A stretch of 16,560 bases of DNA from Kiritimatiellia bacterium (GTDB lineage Bacteria; Verrucomicrobiota; Kiritimatiellia; SLAD01). Position 1 is the first letter of the stretch. Each line of letters begins with the position of its first letter. Below, piece by piece: positions 7,800 through 15,520 of the stretch. The notes below the pieces were generated by a model that did no database searches, was not told where the DNA came from, and worked only from the letters and a program-made list of their open reading frames with translations. The stretch spans positions 1 to 16,560 of the forward strand of contig SKXR01000189.1 of the NCBI GenBank assembly GCA_007128275.1, written 5' to 3'. The position numbers and the translations under genes were made by a program.

Positions 7800-9022
7800 A
7801 CCTTCCATTCTCCCTATTTCTGGCCCTGAAATACCTGAAGCCGAAACGCACGTTTGTTTCGGTCATTACCGTCATTTCCGTATTGGGCGTGATGCTGGGC
7901 GTGGCGGTGCTGATTATCGTGCTCTCGGTCATGAGCGGATTCGACCACATGTGGCGCGACAAGATTCTGAGTTTCAACGCGCACATCACCTTGACGGGAT
8001 ACGGGCCCTTGGACGCGCCGGCCGAATTCATTGAACGCATCGAATCCGTCGAAGGCGTGCAGGGCGCGGCGCCGTATGTGGAGGGGTTGGTCTTCCTGCA
8101 GCATCGCGACAAGATCTTCACGCCGCTCTTGCGGGGCATCGATCCCGACTACGAAATGCGCGTGAGCCGGGTGCCGGAGTTTATGGTGGAGGGGGCGTTC
8201 GAGATCGAATACGAGGAATTGATCATCGGCCGCGACCTGGCCGCGCAGATGGGGGTGCGGGTCGGCGACCGCATCCTGGTCTATTCCCCGCAGAGTTTCA
8301 TTTCGCCCGACGAAATCCGGTTGCCCGAAGAATTGACGGTGACGGGCATTTACGAGCTCGGCATGTGGGATTTCGACATGGGGTACACGCTCACCTCGCT
8401 CGGCATGGGCCGCGAATTGTACGGGATGGAGGAGGGCGTGCACGGCGTCCAGATCATGACTCATGATCCGTACCGCGCCCATCTGGTCGCCGACCGCCTA
8501 AAGCTCGAGTTGGGCCCGGACTATGACGTTCGTACGTGGATGGAGTTGAACCGGCAACTGTTCGCGGCGCTCCGCGTGGAGAAGAACATGATGTTCTTTC
8601 TGCTGATCTTCATCACGATCGTGGCGGCGTTCGGCATTACGAATACGTTGATCACGTTGACGGTGCAGAAGACCCGCGAGATCGGGCTGTTGAAGGCCCT
8701 CGGTTTTTCGTCCGGCAGTATCATGCGCGTTTTCTTCTGGCAGGGTTGGATCGAGGGCGTGCTCGGCACGGCATGCGGCATTGGGATGGGCCTGCTGATT
8801 CTCAACTACCGGAACGACCTGATGCTGTGGTTGTCGGACCGGTTCGGTTGGGAGCTCTTTCCCAAAGAATTGTATCACCTGAGCGAAATCCCGGCGAGCA
8901 CGTCGCTGTTCGATATCGTGTTGATTGCCGTGTCGGTGATGGTCATCTGCACGTTGGCGGGCATTGTCCCGGCGTACCGCGCGGCGTCACTGGATCCGGC
9001 GAGGGCCTTGCGCAATGAGTAA
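7796..9022 (+). CDS. lolC: Lipoprotein-releasing system permease, LolC/LolE family
   Basis: The inner-membrane part of the ABC machine that extracts mature lipoproteins from the inner membrane and hands them to LolA for transport to the outer membrane. At 408 residues it has the expected four transmembrane segments: about 19-46, 265-290, 312-337 and 373-397. A large periplasmic domain lies between the first two, containing GAAPYVEGLVFLQH and LLRGIDPDYE, typical of the family. The C-terminal FtsX-like part has TREIGLLKALGFSSGSI and ends GIVPAYRAASLDPARALRNE, the usual coupling and end motifs. It starts inside the lysS stop (ATGA) and overlaps the LolD gene by eight bases, so translation is probably coupled. 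Only one permease gene is present, so it may act as a homodimer instead of a LolC/LolE pair. Assignment to LolC rather than LolE is therefore arbitrary. Confidence 0.93.
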   Translation: MNLPFSLFLALKYLKPKRTFVSVITVISVLGVMLGVAVLIIVLSVMSGFDHMWRDKILSFNAHITLTGYGPLDAPAEFIERIESVEGVQGAAPYVEGLVFLQHRDKIFTPLLRGIDPDYEMRVSRVPEFMVEGAFEIEYEELIIGRDLAAQMGVRVGDRILVYSPQSFISPDEIRLPEELTVTGIYELGMWDFDMGYTLTSLGMGRELYGMEEGVHGVQIMTHDPYRAHLVADRLKLELGPDYDVRTWMELNRQLFAALRVEKNMMFFLLIFITIVAAFGITNTLITLTVQKTREIGLLKALGFSSGSIMRVFFWQGWIEGVLGTACGIGMGLLILNYRNDLMLWLSDRFGWELFPKELYHLSEIPASTSLFDIVLIAVSVMVICTLAGIVPAYRAASLDPARALRNE

Positions 9023-9722
9023 CGGAATCCATACATCACGGGAACCCGTATTGGAGGCGCGCGATGTCCATCGCCATTTCGCGTTGTTACGGAATAAGGT
9101 GACTGTCCTGCGCGGTATCGACCTGGCCGTTCATGAAGGGGAAGCGGTCTCGATCATGGGCGCCAGCGGCGCGGGGAAAAGCACGCTGTTGCATATCATG
9201 GGGGCCTTGGACCGCCCGACGAAAGGCACCGTCTTGCACAAAGGTCGCGATATCTTTCGCCTCTCCGCCGCGCGGCGCACGGAGTACCGGGCGCAGTCCT
9301 TGGGATTTGTCTTTCAGTCGTATCACTTGCTGCCGGAACTCGATATTGTCGAGAACGTGTTGTTGCCTGTCATGCGCCGTTTGAACTGGGTCAGTCATTC
9401 CCGGAGTTACCGCGCAAAGGCCCTCGATCTGCTGAAACAAGTAGGGCTGCAGGATCGCGCCGCCCATCGCCCGATGGAGTTGTCGGGCGGGGAACAGCAG
9501 CGCGTCGCCCTCGCGCGCGCCCTGATGAACGACCCGGAAATCGTACTCGCCGACGAGCCCACCGGCAACCTGGACTCCGCCACGGGCGACCTGGTCCTCG
9601 GGCAACTCTTCGCCCTCACCAAGGAACGCGGTCACACCCTGCTCCTGGTCACCCACAACGAGGCCGTCGCCGCTCGTTGCGATCGTACGGTCCACATGAA
9701 AGACGGACGGGTCGAGGAATAG
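9015..9722 (+). CDS. lolD: Lipoprotein-releasing system ATP-binding protein LolD
   Basis: The ATPase that drives lipoprotein release together with the preceding permease. It has 235 residues. Walker A is GASGAGKST (49-57), the Q-loop glutamine is Q101 in FVFQSYHLLPELDIVENV (a LolD/MacB-type segment), the signature is LSGGEQQR (156-163), Walker B is IVLADEPTGNLD (176-187) and the switch histidine is H214 in VTHN. The ATG at 9015 is preferred because GAGGG precedes it by nine bases and it gives the normal N terminus. A longer frame from 8964 would lie inside the permease gene. It overlaps the permease stop by eight bases. Third gene of the lysS-lolC-lolD operon; a perfect hairpin repeat begins 18 bases after its stop. 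Confidence 0.95.
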   Translation: MSNGIHTSREPVLEARDVHRHFALLRNKVTVLRGIDLAVHEGEAVSIMGASGAGKSTLLHIMGALDRPTKGTVLHKGRDIFRLSAARRTEYRAQSLGFVFQSYHLLPELDIVENVLLPVMRRLNWVSHSRSYRAKALDLLKQVGLQDRAAHRPMELSGGEQQRVALARALMNDPEIVLADEPTGNLDSATGDLVLGQLFALTKERGHTLLLVTHNEAVAARCDRTVHMKDGRVEE

Positions 9723-9740
9723 GGGCGCGTTCAAAAGGGT

Positions 9741-9815
9741 GACACAGGCATCTTGCCTGTGTCTTGGGCTTCCGCCCCCCCTCAGAAGCAAGAAATCACA
9801 GGCGAGACGCCTGTG
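9741..9815. repeat. Pair of REP-like hairpins after lolD
   Basis: Two perfect short hairpins share the same core. GACACAGGCA-TCT-TGCCTGTGTC lies at 9741-9763 (10-bp stem) and CACAGGCG-AGA-CGCCTGTG at 9797-9815 (8-bp stem). Both contain CACAGGC/GCCTGTG with a three-base loop. No T-run follows either, so they are not classic terminators, though they could protect mRNA ends. I recall similar units, translating to QDACVT or ETPVPS, as dispersed repeats in PVC-group genomes. The rest of the gap, 9816-9932, shows nothing I can name. Confidence 0.75.
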
Positions 9816-9932
9816 CCATCCGGATGTCAGTCCATGTTCAAGCCCGGCTCGCGACGAGGCGCTCCTCCGGTTTTCCGCTGCGGGAAGCCTCATGCTCCAT
9901 GGTCACCGCCGGAAGGCCGCATTCCAAGACGA

Positions 9933-9961
9933 TTTACAATTGCGGATGCGTCCAGTAGAGT
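9933..9961 (+). promoter_or_regulatory. Sigma-70-like promoter of ilvE
   Basis: TTTACA (9933-9938, five of six for -35) and TAGAGT (9956-9961, four of six for -10) are separated by exactly 17 bases. The transcript would start near 9968, about 27 bases before the ilvE ATG, with AGGAG at 9981-9985 as ribosome site. It may also drive the downstream mcsA-mcsB-clpC genes. Confidence 0.5.
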
Positions 9962-9994
9962 CTCGGAACATTTTAGTTCCAGGAGTCATTAACC

Positions 9995-10864
9995 ATGAAA
10001 ATCTACATAAACGGTAAGTTGCTCGACGAAAAGAACGCCAAGATTTCGGTGTTCGATCACGGGCTGTTGTACGGAGACGGGGTGTTTGAAGGCATTCGCG
10101 TCTATCATAACAAGGTCTTTACGCTGGATCGGCACGTCGACCGGCTCTTTCGTTCCGCCCGCGCGATCGCGCTCGAGATCCCGATGTCGAAGGAGGATAT
10201 CGCGAAGGCGGTGGTCCGCACCTGCAAAGCCAACAAGGTCGAAAACGGGTATGTCCGGCTGGTCGTTACGCGCGGCGTCGGGACGCTGGGGCTGAACCCG
10301 TATCTGTGCAAGGAACCGCAGGTGATCATCATTGCCGCGGGCATTCAACTATATCCGGTGGAGCTCTACAAGAAAGGGCTCTCCATCGTGACGGTGGGAA
10401 CCATGCGTAATCATCCGGAAGCGATCAACCCGCGAATCAAGAGCCTGAATTACCTGAACAACGTGCTCGCCAAAATCGAAGCCCTGAACGCGGGTGTGAT
10501 GGAATGCGTCATGCTGAATCCGCAAGGGTATGTCGCCGAAGCGTCCGGCGACAACATTTTCGTGGTCCGCGGCGATCTGCTTGTGACGCCGCCGGTCTGG
10601 TGCGGCGCGCTCGAAGGCATCACCCGGGAAGTGGTCATGGAAATGGCCCCGGAATTGGGGTATCGTGTAAAGGAAGATGTCCTGACCCGATACGACTTGT
10701 ATACGGCCGACGAGGTATTTCTTACGGGAACCGCCGCCGAGATCATCGGGGTGGGCGTCATCGACAAGCGCCCCATCGGGAAAGGCAAACCCGGGCCGGT
10801 GACTTCTCAACTGGCCGACCGGTTCAAGGAGTACACGAAAGTGACAGGCACGCCCATTAAGTAG
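9995..10864 (+). CDS. ilvE: Branched-chain amino acid aminotransferase (class IV)
   Basis: A PLP enzyme of fold type IV that makes or degrades leucine, isoleucine and valine by transamination with glutamate/2-oxoglutarate, in the cytosol. It has 289 residues, within the usual IlvE range. N-terminal signature: SVFDHGLLYGDGVFEGIR (18-35). The phosphate-binding arginine lies in LDRHVDRLFRSA (44-55). The PLP lysine is K149 in RIKSLNYLNN, and E182 in GYVAEASGDNIFVV binds the cofactor ring. LTGTAAEI is the phosphate loop near the C terminus. RBS AGGAG lies nine bases before the ATG. A promoter fits at 9933-9961. D-amino acid transaminase and aminodeoxychorismate lyase share the fold, but EGIR and the overall pattern favour IlvE. 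It is followed after 56 bases by mcsA on the same strand, so co-transcription is possible. Confidence 0.93.
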   Translation: MKIYINGKLLDEKNAKISVFDHGLLYGDGVFEGIRVYHNKVFTLDRHVDRLFRSARAIALEIPMSKEDIAKAVVRTCKANKVENGYVRLVVTRGVGTLGLNPYLCKEPQVIIIAAGIQLYPVELYKKGLSIVTVGTMRNHPEAINPRIKSLNYLNNVLAKIEALNAGVMECVMLNPQGYVAEASGDNIFVVRGDLLVTPPVWCGALEGITREVVMEMAPELGYRVKEDVLTRYDLYTADEVFLTGTAAEIIGVGVIDKRPIGKGKPGPVTSQLADRFKEYTKVTGTPIK

Positions 10865-10920
10865 TCGGGCATGACCAAGGACCGCTTTTGACGCCCTGTT
10901 AGACGGGACCATTCATTGTG

Positions 10921-11451
10921 ATGAAATGCGAAATTTGTAAAGAGCAGGAAGCGACCATCCATTTGACCCAGGTGGTCGATGGGGCCGTGAAGAAGGTCCA
11001 TCTGTGCGAGGGCTGCGCGGCGCAGAGCGGATTTGATGTGCATGGGCCCATGTCGATTACGGATGTACTACTCGGCATGGGCGACGCGATGCCCGAACCG
11101 TTGCCCACCTTGAAGGCGACGGAACGGTCGTGTCCCCGATGCCATTTGCGCCGTGTGGATTTCAAGAAGACGGGGAGACTCGGGTGTCCCGCCTGTTACG
11201 AGGCGTTTGAGGATCAGCTGGTCCCGTTGCTGCGGGTGATGCACCGGCAGGATCAACACAAAGGCAAGATCCCTGAACGGGAAAAGGAGCGCGTGCAAAG
11301 CACGCACAAACTGGGCGCCTTGCAGGAAGAACTGGAAAAAGCCATTGCCGAGGAAAATTATGAAGAGGCGGCGCGCCTCCGCGACATGATGCAGGCCATT
11401 CGCAGTGCCAAGAAAAAGAAGCCGCGGAAACCCAAGAAGTCGGACGCATGA
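10921..11451 (+). CDS. mcsA: McsA-like zinc-binding activator with UVR motif
   Basis: Partner and activator of the arginine kinase McsB, in the cytosol. It has 176 residues. Four CxxC pairs are present: CEIC (3-6), CEGC (29-32), CPRC (71-74) and CPAC (89-92), the zinc-binding set of McsA. The C-terminal part has a UVR (UvrB/UvrC) coiled-coil motif, about 131-163, with LEKAIAEENYEEAARLRD. A lysine-rich tail (KKKKPRKPKK) ends the protein. The ATG at 10921 gives MKCEIC, the usual McsA start. A GTG at 10918 directly before it is nine bases from a GGGA and cannot be excluded. TTGACG at 10888-10893 resembles a -35 box, but no good -10 follows. The stop overlaps the start of mcsB by four bases (ATGA), the normal mcsA-mcsB arrangement. 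Confidence 0.92.
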   Translation: MKCEICKEQEATIHLTQVVDGAVKKVHLCEGCAAQSGFDVHGPMSITDVLLGMGDAMPEPLPTLKATERSCPRCHLRRVDFKKTGRLGCPACYEAFEDQLVPLLRVMHRQDQHKGKIPEREKERVQSTHKLGALQEELEKAIAEENYEEAARLRDMMQAIRSAKKKKPRKPKKSDA

Positions 11452-12527
11452 ACACGGAACGATTTCTCAACCAACCCAGCGCCTGGCTGCCGGTCGATCC
11501 CGATGACAACGTCACGATCAGCAGTCGCGTGCGACTTGCGCGCAACCGGAAAGACGCCGCCTTCCCCGGCTGGGCGGGGGAGGACGAGTGCGAACGGATA
11601 TGGGAAGAACTGCGCGAAGTCCTCATGCACTGTGCAACCCTAAAGGGACCCATGGCGGTGGGTATGGCGGAGTTGAGTCCGCTCGACAAACAACTGCTTT
11701 TTGAACGGCATCTGATCAGTCGCGAACAGGCCGACCGCAAGAAAGGGAGCGGCGTGGTGCTGCGCGAAGATGAAGCAGTCGCCGTCATGGTCAATGAAGA
11801 AGACCATTTGCGACTGCAATCCATGCGACGCGGTCTCGATATAGTCAAGGCGTGGGACGTTGCGAACGAACTGGACAGCGAAATCGAGAAGAAGGTGGAT
11901 TACGCCTTCTCCACCCAAATCGGGTATCTGACGGCGTGTCCCTCCAATGTCGGTACCGGCATGAGGGCCAGTGTGATGTTGCATGTGCCCGGCCTCGTCT
12001 TGATGAACGAAATCAGCGCCGTGGTCAAGGGCATGGCCAAAATCGGCCTCGCCGTGCGGGGTCTCTGGGGCGAAGGCAGCGAGGCTACCGGCAATATGTT
12101 TCAAGTGTCCAATCAAATGACGTTGGGCGAACGGGAAGAAGATATCGTCGCCAACCTTGAGCAAATTGTCCTCGAAATTGTCGAACACGAGAAGAACGCG
12201 CGATTGCGGCTTTTTGAACAGCGGGAAAATGTGATCCGTGATCATGCGGGTCGTGCGATGGGGATATTGTCGCATGCCCACGTGCTGACCTCCAAAGAAT
12301 GCCTCGATTTGTTGTCAGATTTGCGTTTGGGCGTCGACATGGGTATAGTGCAACTGCAGGGACCGGAAGTCGTCAATGACTTGTTGATCTTGACCCAGCC
12401 GGGTCACTTGCAGAAACTGGAGGGGCGCAGATTGAAAGCCGAAGAACGGGATGTTGCGAGGGCTTTGCTGGTGCGGTCCAGATTGAACAGAGCATTGAAA
12501 AAGTCGGACAAGAAGAATCATGAATAA
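11448..12527 (+). CDS. mcsB: Protein-arginine kinase McsB
   Basis: A member of the ATP:guanido phosphotransferase family that phosphorylates arginines on proteins, marking them for ClpC-ClpP degradation. It has 359 residues. Nucleotide-binding arginines are in ISSRVRLARN (24-33). NEEDHLR is at 116-122, and the active-site loop TACPSNVGTGMRAS has the catalytic C164. The allosteric phosphoarginine pocket motif RDxxRA is present as RDVARA (334-339), which separates McsB from creatine or arginine kinases. It starts inside the mcsA stop (ATGA), and its end overlaps clpC by eight bases, so the three genes should be translated together. No key residue is missing, so it should be active. Autophosphorylation and McsA binding are known controls in Bacillus; here they are inferred from conservation. 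Confidence 0.95.
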   Translation: MNTERFLNQPSAWLPVDPDDNVTISSRVRLARNRKDAAFPGWAGEDECERIWEELREVLMHCATLKGPMAVGMAELSPLDKQLLFERHLISREQADRKKGSGVVLREDEAVAVMVNEEDHLRLQSMRRGLDIVKAWDVANELDSEIEKKVDYAFSTQIGYLTACPSNVGTGMRASVMLHVPGLVLMNEISAVVKGMAKIGLAVRGLWGEGSEATGNMFQVSNQMTLGEREEDIVANLEQIVLEIVEHEKNARLRLFEQRENVIRDHAGRAMGILSHAHVLTSKECLDLLSDLRLGVDMGIVQLQGPEVVNDLLILTQPGHLQKLEGRRLKAEERDVARALLVRSRLNRALKKSDKKNHE

Positions 12528-14982
12528 TTTTACGCCGAGAGCACAGCAAGTGTTGCAGTTGGCCAAGAAAGAAGCCGACCGCTTTAACCGGGGCTATGTG
12601 GGTACCGAGCATCTGCTGCTCGGTTTGATCGCCCTGGGACAGGGGGTGGCCGTGAATGTGCTCAACAAGATGGGCATTAACCTGGAAATGGTCCGCCTCG
12701 AAGTGGAAAAGGCCGTGGGCGTTGGTCCGGAAACCAAGACGGCGGGTAACCTGCCGTTCACGCCCCGGGTCAAGAAGGTGCTGGCCCTTGCCGGCAGCGA
12801 AGCCCGGGCGCTCAACCATTCCTATATCGGCACCGAACACATTCTGCTCGGCCTCTTACGCGAAGGCGAGGGGGTGGCCTCGCGCGTCTTGCGCAACCTC
12901 AATGTCGATCTCGAAAAAACGCGCGTCGAGATTATGAAGGAACTCGACCCCAACTTTGAGCCCGACGCCGAACAGGCCGCCGCCGGCGGCACGGAAGCCG
13001 GACAAGCCGCCTCGCGCGACGCCAAGACGCCGGCCCTCAGTGCGTTTGGCCGGGACCTGACTGAATTGGCGCGCAAAGGCGAGCTCGACCCCGTGATCGG
13101 ACGCCACAACGAAGTCGAACGCGTGATCCAGATTCTCTGCCGCCGGACCAAGAACAATCCCGTGCTGCTCGGGGAACCCGGTGTCGGCAAAACCGCCATT
13201 GTGGAAGGCCTCGCGCAATCAACGGTCATCGGGGACGTGCCCGAGCTGTTGCGCAACAAACGCGTGATCACCCTGGACCTCGCCCTCATGGTGGCGGGCA
13301 CCAAGTATCGCGGTCAGTTCGAGGAACGCATCAAGGCCGTTATGGACGAAATCAAACGGTCCAAGAACGTCATTCTGTTTATCGACGAGTTGCATACCAT
13401 CGTCGGGGCCGGATCGGCGGAAGGCGCCATGGACGCGTCCAACATCATCAAGCCCGCCCTGTCGCGCGGCGAATTGCAGTGCATCGGCGCCACAACCCTG
13501 AACGAATACCGCAAGTTCATTGAGAAAGACGGCGCGTTGGAACGCCGATTCCAGACGGTCATGGTCAAGGAACCCTCGGCGACGGAAGCCGTCGAGATCC
13601 TCAAAGGCCTGCGCCCCAAATATGAAGAACATCATCACGCCAAGTTTTCGGATGAAGCCATCGAAGCCTCTGTGGAGTTGTCCAATCGGTATCTGACCGA
13701 TCGGTTCCTGCCGGATAAGGCCATCGACGTCATGGACGAAGCGGGGGCGCGTGCGCGTATCTCGTCGATGACCCGGCCGCCCGACATCAAGGAGCAGGAA
13801 CGGAAAATCGAAGACATTAAGAACAAGAAGGAAGAGGCCATTCGATCCCAGAAATTCGAGGAAGCCGCCGCCTTTCGCGACGACGAACGCGTCGCCCGCG
13901 AGAACATGGAAACCATCATGGAAGAATGGCGCAAGGCGCGGGACGAAAAGCAGGTCGACGTCTCCGCCGAGGACATCATGCACATCGTGTCCAAATGGAC
14001 CGGGGTGCCGCTGACGCGCATGGAAGACAAGGAAATGGCGCGCCTCCTCGACATGGAGCAGGAGATCGAGCAGACCGTCAAAGGCCAGAACGAAGCGGTG
14101 GCCGCCATCTCCAAGGCGTTGCGCCGTTCACGCGCCGATCTCAAGGATCCGCGACGGCCCATCGGATCCTTCGTTTTCCTCGGCCCGACCGGCGTCGGCA
14201 AGACGCTGTTGGCCAAGGAACTCGCCAAGTTCATGTTCAACGACGCCGACGCGCTGATACAGATCGATATGACGGAATATATGGAAAAATTCGCGTCTTC
14301 TCGACTGGTCGGATCGCCCCCGGGCTATGTCGGACACGACGAAGGCGGACAGCTCACCGAAAAAGTGCGGCGTCGCCCTTATTCCGTCGTGCTCTTTGAC
14401 GAGGTCGAAAAGGCGCATCCGGACGTGATGAACCTTCTGCTACAGATTCTCGAGGAAGGAAAGCTCACGGACAGTCTCGGACGCAGTGTCGATTTCCGGA
14501 ACACGGTCGTCATCATGACCTCCAACCTTGGAGCGGACTTTATCCGGCGCGGTGGAAAACTCGGCTTCGGGGAAGCCTCCGAAGCGGCGGACTACGAGAC
14601 ACTGAAAGCGCGCATGCTCGAGGAAGCCAAACGGGTGTTCAAACCGGAACTCATCAACCGCATTGACGACATCATCGTCTTCCGCCAATTGACCAAGGAA
14701 GATGTGGTCAATATCTTGAGCGTGGAGATGGAGAAAGTACTTGCTCGGTTGGCCGCCAAGGCCATTTCGCTGCACATTGCCGATACCGCGAAGGAATTCC
14801 TCATCACCAAGGGATACGATCCGTCGTTCGGCGCGCGCCCCTTGCGGCGGGCCATCGAGCGCTATCTGGAAGATCCCCTCGCCGAAGAAATCCTCCGGGG
14901 CAATATTCATCCCGGTGAAAATGTGGAAGTCACCGTCGACGGTGATAAACTCCGATTCGGCCAGCTCGCCGGCACCAGTTGA
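12520..14982 (+). CDS. clpC: AAA+ unfoldase ClpC
   Basis: ATP-driven unfoldase that feeds substrates to ClpP. It has 820 residues, the normal ClpC length. The N domain is a double Clp repeat (FTPRAQQVLQLA and FTPRVKKVLALA). Both GTEH motifs carry the glutamates known in Bacillus ClpC to bind phosphoarginine (here E30 and E106). AAA-1: Walker A GEPGVGKT (218-225), Walker B FIDEL (D289, E290). A UVR-type middle segment lies around 428-462 (KKEEAIRSQKFEEAAAFRDD), separating ClpC from ClpB and ClpA. AAA-2: Walker A GPTGVGKT (555-562), Walker B LFDEVEK (D627, E628). LGF at 681-683 matches the ClpP-docking tripeptide. The ATG at 12520 lies eight bases inside the mcsB end. No clpP is in the window. 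It is the last gene of the ilvE/mcsA/mcsB/clpC run. Confidence 0.96.
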   Translation: MNNFTPRAQQVLQLAKKEADRFNRGYVGTEHLLLGLIALGQGVAVNVLNKMGINLEMVRLEVEKAVGVGPETKTAGNLPFTPRVKKVLALAGSEARALNHSYIGTEHILLGLLREGEGVASRVLRNLNVDLEKTRVEIMKELDPNFEPDAEQAAAGGTEAGQAASRDAKTPALSAFGRDLTELARKGELDPVIGRHNEVERVIQILCRRTKNNPVLLGEPGVGKTAIVEGLAQSTVIGDVPELLRNKRVITLDLALMVAGTKYRGQFEERIKAVMDEIKRSKNVILFIDELHTIVGAGSAEGAMDASNIIKPALSRGELQCIGATTLNEYRKFIEKDGALERRFQTVMVKEPSATEAVEILKGLRPKYEEHHHAKFSDEAIEASVELSNRYLTDRFLPDKAIDVMDEAGARARISSMTRPPDIKEQERKIEDIKNKKEEAIRSQKFEEAAAFRDDERVARENMETIMEEWRKARDEKQVDVSAEDIMHIVSKWTGVPLTRMEDKEMARLLDMEQEIEQTVKGQNEAVAAISKALRRSRADLKDPRRPIGSFVFLGPTGVGKTLLAKELAKFMFNDADALIQIDMTEYMEKFASSRLVGSPPGYVGHDEGGQLTEKVRRRPYSVVLFDEVEKAHPDVMNLLLQILEEGKLTDSLGRSVDFRNTVVIMTSNLGADFIRRGGKLGFGEASEAADYETLKARMLEEAKRVFKPELINRIDDIIVFRQLTKEDVVNILSVEMEKVLARLAAKAISLHIADTAKEFLITKGYDPSFGARPLRRAIERYLEDPLAEEILRGNIHPGENVEVTVDGDKLRFGQLAGTS

Positions 14983-15007
14983 TTCTCGAGGTTCCAACGA
15001 CGCGCAT

Positions 15008-15024
15008 CCCCTCCACGAGAGGGG
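15008..15024 (+). terminator. Stem-loop after clpC, possible terminator
   Basis: CCCCTC (15008-15013) pairs with GAGGGG (15019-15024) over a CACGA loop, 26 bases after the clpC stop. There is no following T-run, so intrinsic termination is doubtful. It may be an mRNA-end hairpin or part of a repeat. Confidence 0.3.
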
Positions 15025-15075
15025 CGTACTCCTCTCCGACCCCGACCCATTCAAGGTGGTCGAGCCCGTGAGGGT

Positions 15076-15209
15076 TTTGGACTGCGGCGGCAGAGCGAAG
15101 CGACGACGCCGCTATGGCTTAGCCCGTGCCGTTGGGTTGGCCTTTAGCCAAAGCGGTGTCGGCGTCCTCTTCCGCTGCGCTCCAGAGGACTCTGCCACCG
15201 CAGTCCAAA
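15076..15209. repeat. 134-bp element with 20-bp terminal inverted repeats
   Basis: The left arm TTTGGACTGCGGCGGCAGAG (15076-15095) and the complement of the right arm at 15190-15209 match at 19 of 20 positions. The inside holds a further hairpin (TTGGC-CTTTA-GCCAA near 15136-15150) and partly matching GACGCCG/CGGCGTC pieces, so the whole element can fold into one long imperfect stem. It has no coding capacity and no clear target-site duplication. It resembles a MITE or a large palindromic intergenic repeat. I recall similar repeats in PVC-group genomes, but have not checked this. It lies in the gene-free stretch 14983-15520. Confidence 0.75.
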
Positions 15210-15285
15210 TATATGGTCTTCCGCCAGGGCGGTTGAGCGTAAACTGGACGCCGATCCCTGCGTGCGTGGCGTGAGGGCTGCCACC

Positions 15286-15396
15286 TTTCCAATCGTTGGA
15301 ACGCAAAATGGCTCACTTTTCCAATCGTTGGAAGAAATCAGCGCCTATTTTCCAGTCATTGGAAGAGGATATGTCCGTTTTATCCAATCATTGGAA
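15286..15396. repeat. Array of four 15-bp palindromes at 31-32 bp spacing
   Basis: TTCCAATCGTTGGAA (15287-15301), an identical copy at 15319-15333, TTCCAGTCATTGGAA (15350-15364) and ATCCAATCATTGGAA (15382-15396). Each is an imperfect palindrome with the general form TTCCAA-N3-TTGGAA, usually preceded by T-rich bases. Start-to-start distances are 32, 31 and 32 bases, close to three DNA helical turns. The 16-17 base gaps are unrelated to each other in sequence. The array ends 124 bases before the start of the chimeric methyltransferase gene. It could be a protein-binding array or a dispersed repeat. Its function is unknown. Confidence 0.85.
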
Positions 15397-15424
15397 ACCC
15401 ATATATATAATTGGGTTCCCGCGG

Positions 15425-15503
15425 ACTGCGACATCGCAGTTTCCGTTTGGGATTGAAATAGTACAGCAGAACGAAGAATTATCTTGAACCCTTGTAACAA
15501 GGG
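15425..15503. repeat. Two hairpins before the chimeric gene
   Basis: ACTGCG-ACAT-CGCAGT (15425-15440) is a perfect 6-bp stem with a four-base loop. CCCTTG-TAA-CAAGGG (15489-15503) is a perfect 6-bp stem with a three-base loop, 17 bases before the ATG at 15521. The second could affect translation of the downstream gene, which lacks an obvious ribosome site. Between them TTGAAA (15453-15458) resembles a -35 box, but I see no matching -10. Confidence 0.5.
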
Positions 15504-15520
15504 CTGTATGATTACGAAAT

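Noticed and set aside
7032..7808. A 258-residue open frame antisense to lysS
   Set aside because: Same reason: it is a shadow of conserved LysRS codons, with no family resemblance.
10888..10916. Separate promoter for mcsA (TTGACG with ATTCAT)
   Set aside because: The -10 box matches only three of six bases and would place the transcript start on or past the start codon.
15286..15396. CRISPR array
   Set aside because: The repeats are only 15 bp, palindromic and imperfect, the gaps are 16-17 bp, there are only four units and no cas genes are near.
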